10,240 nucleotides of DNA from Hyphomicrobiales bacterium (GTDB lineage Bacteria > Pseudomonadota > Alphaproteobacteria > Rhizobiales > Aestuariivirgaceae). Within the stretch, counting starts at the first letter, position 1. Each line of letters begins with the position of its first letter. The notes beneath the pieces were generated by a model. The model was not told the origin of the DNA. It ran no database searches and was given only the letters and a program-made list of their open reading frames with translations. A program made the translations under genes and the position numbers. Below are positions 6,528-10,240 of this stretch, one piece after another. The stretch lies in assembly GCA_027051995.1 (NCBI GenBank), contig JALUFY010000273.1, positions 1 to 10,240 of the forward strand. Direction: 5' to 3'.

Positions 6528-7601
6528 TCAGGGGCGGCGTTCTTCCAGTTTGACGCGCAGGGCGTTGATGGGCAGGGGCGCGCCGGTCGCGGGCATGCCC
6601 GTCCAGCTGTCCGCATGGAAGAAGCGGCTGTTATGCGCTCCGACCTTGCGCCCGATGCGGGGATAGCACCAGCCCGCCTGATACCGGAGCGTGTATTTGT
6701 CCGCGTCCCTGCCCGCAAGTCTGAAACGCACTTCCGCGATGGGCACCCAGGGCTTGTCCGTCTCCACGTATTCTCCCATTCTCCTCCAGGGCGAGACCAT
6801 GCCGTCCATGCCCTTGCACCTGGCCAGAATTTCCAGTCTGGGAATGCGCCGGCCGCCCCAGGCGAGGGTGAAGCGGAAAATGGGGTCGTATCTGTGCAGG
6901 CGGCCCGTCCAGGAGGAAGGATAATCGCTGGTGCAGACGCCGCTGGCGTTATGCGTGATGAGCACCGGAAAGGGCCCCTTGTGGGGTGTCAGGCCGCCAT
7001 AGACCGTTACCGGATCGGGGGCTGAAGGATCGAGCGGCTTGCGCAGCGCCCATACACGGCCGATGACATTGATTCTCTGGTTCCATCTTCTGGCCAGCCG
7101 GTTGGTCTCCGTGATGATGTCCGGGCAGCCGCTGGCGTAATCGTCGCCGCACATGACGCATCCGGGTTTCACGAAAGGCTCGAAAAACTCCAGATTGTTG
7201 ATGAAGCCGGGATTGCCGTGGCTGGCGTCATCGAAAAACAGGTCGATTTTCCTGTCCCATGTATCCGCGACGACATCCGGACTCCAGCCCTGAACGGGTT
7301 TCACGTTCGGGCAGTCCCTCACGTAATATTCAAATGCTTCCCGGGAAAATTTTCTCGCCTTTGGAAATTTTTTCGCCACGACCTTGTCTATCCATTCCGC
7401 GGGCTCCCATGTATCTATGCTGTAGACGGTCACGGAAGGATGGGCGTTCTTGGCCAGCACCCAGGTGGAGCTGCCGAACAGGGGGCCGACCTCGACGATG
7501 ACGCCATTCTCCGGCACATGCCTGGCCAGTTCTCCCAGAAAGCGCAGCCCTTCCTGCGTCATGGTGTGCGGGATGCTTGTGTTGATGCGTATATCTTTCA
7601 T
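6528..7601 (-). CDS. Methyltransferase-like protein with uncharacterised C-terminal domain (paralogue 2)
   Basis: A 357-residue protein with the same architecture as the gene at 4232-5323. The N-terminal part has a much better class I methyltransferase motif I, VEVGPLFGSS (36-45), followed by YSIDTWEP (Asp63) and IDLFFDDASH (119-128), then KPGCVMCGDDY, matching the Methyltransf_24 pattern. Shared blocks with the paralogue include DTWEPA.WI, GRVWALRKPL, RYQAGW versus TFQAGF, and GAP..ALRV near the C-terminus. The C-terminal 170 or so residues are beta-rich, rich in Trp, Tyr and Arg, and unrecognised. I chose the ATG at 7601; a GTG at 7646 would add 15 residues, but it falls at the predicted transcription start and the paralogue has no counterpart to the extension. 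The ribosome site is modest (AGGGA, 12 nt before the ATG). It converges on the plus-strand operon with 14 bp between stops. SAM dependence and any sugar substrate are inferred. Confidence 0.8.
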   Translation of the reverse strand: MKDIRINTSIPHTMTQEGLRFLGELARHVPENGVIVEVGPLFGSSTWVLAKNAHPSVTVYSIDTWEPAEWIDKVVAKKFPKARKFSREAFEYYVRDCPNVKPVQGWSPDVVADTWDRKIDLFFDDASHGNPGFINNLEFFEPFVKPGCVMCGDDYASGCPDIITETNRLARRWNQRINVIGRVWALRKPLDPSAPDPVTVYGGLTPHKGPFPVLITHNASGVCTSDYPSSWTGRLHRYDPIFRFTLAWGGRRIPRLEILARCKGMDGMVSPWRRMGEYVETDKPWVPIAEVRFRLAGRDADKYTLRYQAGWCYPRIGRKVGAHNSRFFHADSWTGMPATGAPLPINALRVKLEERRP

Positions 7602-7643
7602 AAAAAATGGTGTTCCCTTGTTCAAGCAGCCGTTTTCTGTCTT

Positions 7644-7675
7644 CACGGCGCGCTGATTTTATAACGCCCGCCGTG
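7644..7675. repeat. Perfect 7-bp inverted repeat around the -10 region of paralogue 2
   Basis: Arms CACGGCG (7644-7650) and CGCCGTG (7669-7675) are exact reverse complements, 18 bp apart. They flank the predicted -10 box and transcription start of the minus-strand promoter, the position expected of a repressor operator. A chance pairing is possible because both arms are GC-rich. Confidence 0.35.
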
Positions 7676-7687
7676 CTGCGGTTGCAA
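7658..7687 (-). promoter_or_regulatory. Candidate sigma70-type promoter for paralogue 2
   Basis: On the minus strand, TTGCAA (7687-7682) as the -35 and TATAAA (7663-7658) as the -10 are separated by 18 bp. The implied transcription start near 7650 gives a leader of about 50 nt before the ATG at 7601. Paralogue 2 may therefore be transcribed independently of the outer-membrane protein gene. Confidence 0.45.
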
Positions 7688-7748
7688 ACCAAAACGGATG
7701 ATGGGCCCTTCCGGCAATGCTGTTCGCGCGGTGGTGAGGGAGATTCCG

Positions 7749-8561
7749 CTAGAACCGCCAAGTCATGCCGAATTGCAGGGAAACGGTCCAGAAATGATCG
7801 GTGGGGAAGGCTTCGGCGCGCAGTGAAAGGCTGAAGGGTGCGGCGGATTTTTCCGCCCGGCTGGCGCGCCATGTCATTCGCATGGCGGCGGAAGCGAGCG
7901 GGCGGATGCGGTATCTTGTTTTCCTGAAGCGGAGGTTGAGAAAGGCGGAGTTCACCTTCATAGTGGTGCGGGAGACATAGGCGATGGCCCCCGCCCCGGC
8001 GGAGAAGCGCAGCCGCGCGGAGCCCAGACGCACCTGCCCCAGCGGCGTCATGACATTCAGGCCCGCGCCCCAGAAACGCGCCCGCAGGCGCAGTTTCGCC
8101 GGATCGTATAAGATGCCCAGGCCGGTGGGGGCGAAAACATTCATGGCGTTTTCGTCGTGCATGATGAAGGCCGAGATCTCGGCGGAGCTTTCCGGCGCCC
8201 GGGCGGGGCTTGGCAGGGTATATCCGGCGGCCAGCCGGAACCCGGGGCGCTCCAGCCATGTCCATTTCAGATCATCCGGGGTTCCATTGGGGAAGACGGT
8301 ATCCCACCAGCTTCCGGATCCGCTCCCGCCGCCGGAGCCTCCGCCTGATTTGCCGAAGACCTGTCTGGCGTAGACATCGAACGCGCCGATGTGAGTCGTT
8401 TCCAGCGGCGCCAGTTCGAAAAACAGCCCGGCGGCGTTCCGGGAAAACGGGGAGCGGCCCGGCGCGCCGTAGTGTTCCTGCGCCGCGCAAGGCGGAGAAA
8501 ACAGCAGCGTGAGCGCGGCGATATGTCCCGGCAGGGATCTGATGATGAATTTTGTCTGCAT
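7749..8561 (-). CDS. Probable outer-membrane beta-barrel protein
   Basis: A 270-residue protein with a signal peptide (basic start, hydrophobic core about 12-22, likely cleavage after the Ala pair at 26-27). The mature chain shows repeated short alternating polar/hydrophobic stretches typical of transmembrane beta strands (for example LRLRARFWGAGLNV, VRLGSARLRFSAGAGAIAYV, FWTVSLQFGMTWRF) and ends in Phe, the usual C-terminal signature for BAM-dependent insertion. Near residues 70-84 is a Gly/Ser-only run apart from one Lys, followed by Trp-Trp; it could be a flexible loop. No enzyme motif (PagL, PagP, OmpA peptidoglycan-binding domain) is recognisable, so the function is unknown. The ATG at 8561 is preceded by a G-rich stretch (GGGGGAG) ending very close to the start. 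It is divergent from the RTX gene and upstream of paralogue 2 on the same strand. Confidence 0.75.
   Translation of the reverse strand: MQTKFIIRSLPGHIAALTLLFSPPCAAQEHYGAPGRSPFSRNAAGLFFELAPLETTHIGAFDVYARQVFGKSGGGSGGGSGSGSWWDTVFPNGTPDDLKWTWLERPGFRLAAGYTLPSPARAPESSAEISAFIMHDENAMNVFAPTGLGILYDPAKLRLRARFWGAGLNVMTPLGQVRLGSARLRFSAGAGAIAYVSRTTMKVNSAFLNLRFRKTRYRIRPLASAAMRMTWRASRAEKSAAPFSLSLRAEAFPTDHFWTVSLQFGMTWRF
8310..8354 (-). repeat. Gly/Ser-rich coding repeat in the outer-membrane protein
   Basis: Encodes residues 70-84 of the barrel protein, a run of GGGS-like units resembling a natural flexible linker. On the plus strand it reads as a CCG/CCT-rich simple stretch, prone to length change by slippage. 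Confidence 0.7.
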
Positions 8562-8613
8562 GCTCCCCCGTTCCCGCCCGGCGGCCAGCCGCGCTTGTGG
8601 CGGCGGCGGGCGG

Positions 8614-8643
8614 AATATATGGCGCGTCCGGCGCCGGGGTCAA
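8614..8643 (-). promoter_or_regulatory. Candidate sigma70-type promoter for the outer-membrane protein gene
   Basis: On the minus strand, TTGACC (8643-8638) and TATATT (8619-8614) each match five of six consensus bases and are 18 bp apart. The implied leader is about 45 nt before the ATG at 8561. Confidence 0.5.
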
Positions 8644-8670
8644 ATGACGCCTGACAACCGCCGAATATGT

Positions 8671-8700
8671 TTGACTAGACTTTCCTGCCGTTGCAATAAA
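8671..8700 (+). promoter_or_regulatory. Candidate promoter for the RTX gene
   Basis: TTGACT (8671-8676) is a good -35 match; the best facing -10 is AATAAA (8695-8700) at an 18-bp spacer, a poor match. The implied leader is about 45 nt. The weak -10 may mean an activator or another sigma factor is needed. Confidence 0.3.
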
Positions 8701-8734
8701 CTGCCGTTAGGGATTCTCACGAAAAACGGGAGAC

Positions 8735-8741
8735 AAGGGAG
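8735..8741 (+). promoter_or_regulatory. Ribosome binding site of the RTX gene
   Basis: AAGGGAG lies 9 nt before the ATG at 8751; a second AAGGGA (8743-8748) sits only 2 nt before the ATG. The purine-rich leader supports this start. Confidence 0.6.
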
Positions 8742-8750
8742 CAAGGGACG

Positions 8751-10240
8751 ATGGTCACGACGACGATCCAGAATGGTTTTGGCGCTTTCGAGGATTTCAT
8801 GGCAGACACGCCGGCCAGCGGCGAGGTGACGGATCTGTTCGCCCTGACCTATTTGCAGCGGCTTGGCGATCTGGTCGACAGTTTCGATCAGAACGCCGTG
8901 ACCTTCACCGCCGTCGGCAGCACCGGCATCTCCGCCTATCAGGGCACGCCGGGCACCTCCAGCTATTTCGCCATTTCCATCAATGGCACGGGCTTTGGCC
9001 CGATCACCGGATCTGATCTGGACGAGATGTTCGACAACTTCGCCAGCGCCGTCACGGCGCTGGACGGCTCGGCGAGCGCCAATCTGCAAAGCATCGTCAT
9101 CTCCGACCAGAGCGGCGAGATCCTGCGTCTGGACGTGACGGCCACGTCCTGGACGCTGACCAGCGGCGTGGACACGCTGACCATCAACGGCGCCATGCCA
9201 ACCAGCCTGTCTCAGGTGCAGACGGCCGTGGACGAGCTTTTCCCGGTTGATCCGGCCACCGGGGAGCGCGCCCCGGCGAGCAATTTCGATCCCGCCGCGT
9301 CCTCCCTGGCCGGGTTCGACATCACCTCCATCACGGCGGCCAGCAATGGCGCGACACAGGGCACGATGACCTTCAGCGATTCGGCCATCGACGTCACGCT
9401 TGGCCATTTCAACCTGCATGTCACCGGCGATCTGCCGGACAACTTCGCCGAGGTGGCGGATATGATGCTCGGCGCATCAACCTACACTTTCACCGGCGCG
9501 ACGCTGACCGACACGGACGCGAACGCGGTTATCGCCCAGATGACCACGAGCACACCGGTTGATTTTCATGCCATGATGGGCGATCATGATTTCACCGGCA
9601 CGGACGGGGATGACGCGTTTATCGTCAATACGACCGAAGGAAACGGATTTGGCGCCGAGCTCGGAGCCGGAAACGACACATTCATCACTCAGGATCACGG
9701 CGGAGATGACGACTTCCATATGGCCATTGGCGAACCAGGCGCCAATACGGTCTATATGGGCGAGGGCGATCACGACCAGCTGGATATATATTTCGATGGT
9801 TACGGCTATCACCCCTATGTGCCCCTGCAATACGCGGTGGATGGCGATGACCTGGTGATCACCGTGCGCCCCGGCCAGACGGTGCGTCTCACGGATCAGA
9901 TGGTCAAAAGCAACGTGGAGGAAATCACGGGAGCCTACAACGTGGACTTCACCGCCCACGGAACGGCGGGGGATGATCATCTCATTCTCTCTCCATGGAC
10001 GCCATTCTATCATGCGGGAGGTGGAAATGACATCGTTGACGCTCCCATTGACGGGTTTGCCGCGATTTACGGTGAAGCAGGCGATGATATCCTCAGCAGC
10101 GGGACGGGCGACAATTATCTGGACGGCGGGGCGGGCTCCGATACCGCATCCTACGCCACGGCGCCTTCCGCCGTGCGCGTCTATCTGCAGCATACCGGCA
10201 TCGACACCGGCGGCGCGGGCGTGGACACGCTCACAAGCAT
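8751..10240 (+). CDS. RTX (hemolysin-type calcium-binding) secreted protein, N-terminal part; 3' end cut by window edge
   Basis: The frame is open from the ATG at 8751 to the edge (496 residues visible). There is no signal peptide and no cysteine, and the chain is rich in Asp, Gly, Thr and Ala: hallmarks of type I secreted proteins. RTX-like units appear singly at first (GTDGDDAFI at 283, LGAGNDTFI at 304, GTAGDDHLI at 404, GGGNDIVD near 424) and then as three in a row at about 441-467 (GEAGDDILS, SGTGDNYLD, GGAGSDTAS), followed by a SYATAPSAVRVYL and GAGVDTLTS stretch that usually precedes further RTX blocks. These units bind calcium outside the cell and drive folding after export. The C-terminal secretion signal must lie beyond the edge. 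Residues from about 50 to 285 seem to hold two copies of an uncharacterised beta-rich module. The type I permease/ATPase at the left end is a candidate exporter. Function (adhesin, surface-layer protein or enzyme) cannot be told from this half. Confidence 0.88.
   Translation, partial: MVTTTIQNGFGAFEDFMADTPASGEVTDLFALTYLQRLGDLVDSFDQNAVTFTAVGSTGISAYQGTPGTSSYFAISINGTGFGPITGSDLDEMFDNFASAVTALDGSASANLQSIVISDQSGEILRLDVTATSWTLTSGVDTLTINGAMPTSLSQVQTAVDELFPVDPATGERAPASNFDPAASSLAGFDITSITAASNGATQGTMTFSDSAIDVTLGHFNLHVTGDLPDNFAEVADMMLGASTYTFTGATLTDTDANAVIAQMTTSTPVDFHAMMGDHDFTGTDGDDAFIVNTTEGNGFGAELGAGNDTFITQDHGGDDDFHMAIGEPGANTVYMGEGDHDQLDIYFDGYGYHPYVPLQYAVDGDDLVITVRPGQTVRLTDQMVKSNVEEITGAYNVDFTAHGTAGDDHLILSPWTPFYHAGGGNDIVDAPIDGFAAIYGEAGDDILSSGTGDNYLDGGAGSDTASYATAPSAVRVYLQHTGIDTGGAGVDTLTS

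Larger units (their letters stand above)
7602..7748. other. Intergenic region between the outer-membrane protein gene and paralogue 2
   Basis: A 147-bp gap between two minus-strand genes, noticeably more AT-rich than its surroundings. It holds a candidate promoter and an inverted repeat listed separately. I see no hairpin plus T-run that would end transcription of the upstream gene. Confidence 0.6.
8562..8750. other. Divergent intergenic region between the outer-membrane protein and RTX genes
   Basis: A 189-bp gap that separates divergently transcribed genes. It contains a good minus-strand promoter candidate and a weaker plus-strand one, listed separately, and no plausible gene. Confidence 0.7.

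Noticed and set aside
7330-8265. Minus-strand 311-residue open frame crossing the intergenic gap
   Set aside because: It overlaps two well-supported genes on the same strand in another frame and carries no signal or motif of its own.
9477-10193. Minus-strand 238-residue open frame
   Set aside because: Antisense to the RTX coding region, where GAT/GGC-rich repeats leave the opposite frames open. The plus frame has clear RTX motifs.

Overview
The window is GC-rich bacterial DNA with tightly packed genes. The gene types (PrtD-family type I secretion ABC transporter, RTX-type secreted protein, outer-membrane barrel, exported proteins) point to a Gram-negative bacterium. Codon use and the protein families fit an alphaproteobacterium best, but the sequence alone does not support a genus.

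Layout. (1) Positions 1604 down to 1, minus strand: the permease/ATPase of a type I secretion system, cut by the left edge just after its Walker B and H-loop region. (2) A 370-bp divergent intergenic region. (3) Positions 1975-6513, plus strand: a compact four-gene run of a UDP-sulfoquinovose synthase-like enzyme, a second extended-SDR sugar-nucleotide epimerase, a methyltransferase-like two-domain protein, and an exported protein with a probable (beta/alpha)8 barrel. Gaps are 35 nt, 44 nt and a 1-nt overlap, so one transcript is likely. (4) Positions 7601-6528, minus strand: a second methyltransferase-like two-domain protein, clearly a paralogue of the one at 4232-5323, converging on the plus-strand run with only 14 bp between stop codons. 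(5) Positions 8561-7749, minus strand: an outer-membrane beta-barrel protein with a Gly/Ser-rich segment. (6) Positions 8751 to the right edge, plus strand: the N-terminal 496 residues of a cysteine-free RTX protein, a natural type I secretion substrate.

How the genes may work together (inference). Two sugar-nucleotide enzymes, two methyltransferase-like proteins and an exported glycosidase-like barrel suggest synthesis and processing of an unusual, possibly sulfoquinovose-containing, cell-surface glycan. The flanking type I transporter and RTX protein suggest a secreted surface protein made in the same setting. No glycosyltransferase, flippase, HlyD-type adaptor or TolC-type channel is visible here; they could lie outside the window.

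Both edge genes run off the window, so each is seen only in part. No tRNA, rRNA, insertion sequence, CRISPR array or clear intrinsic terminator was found.
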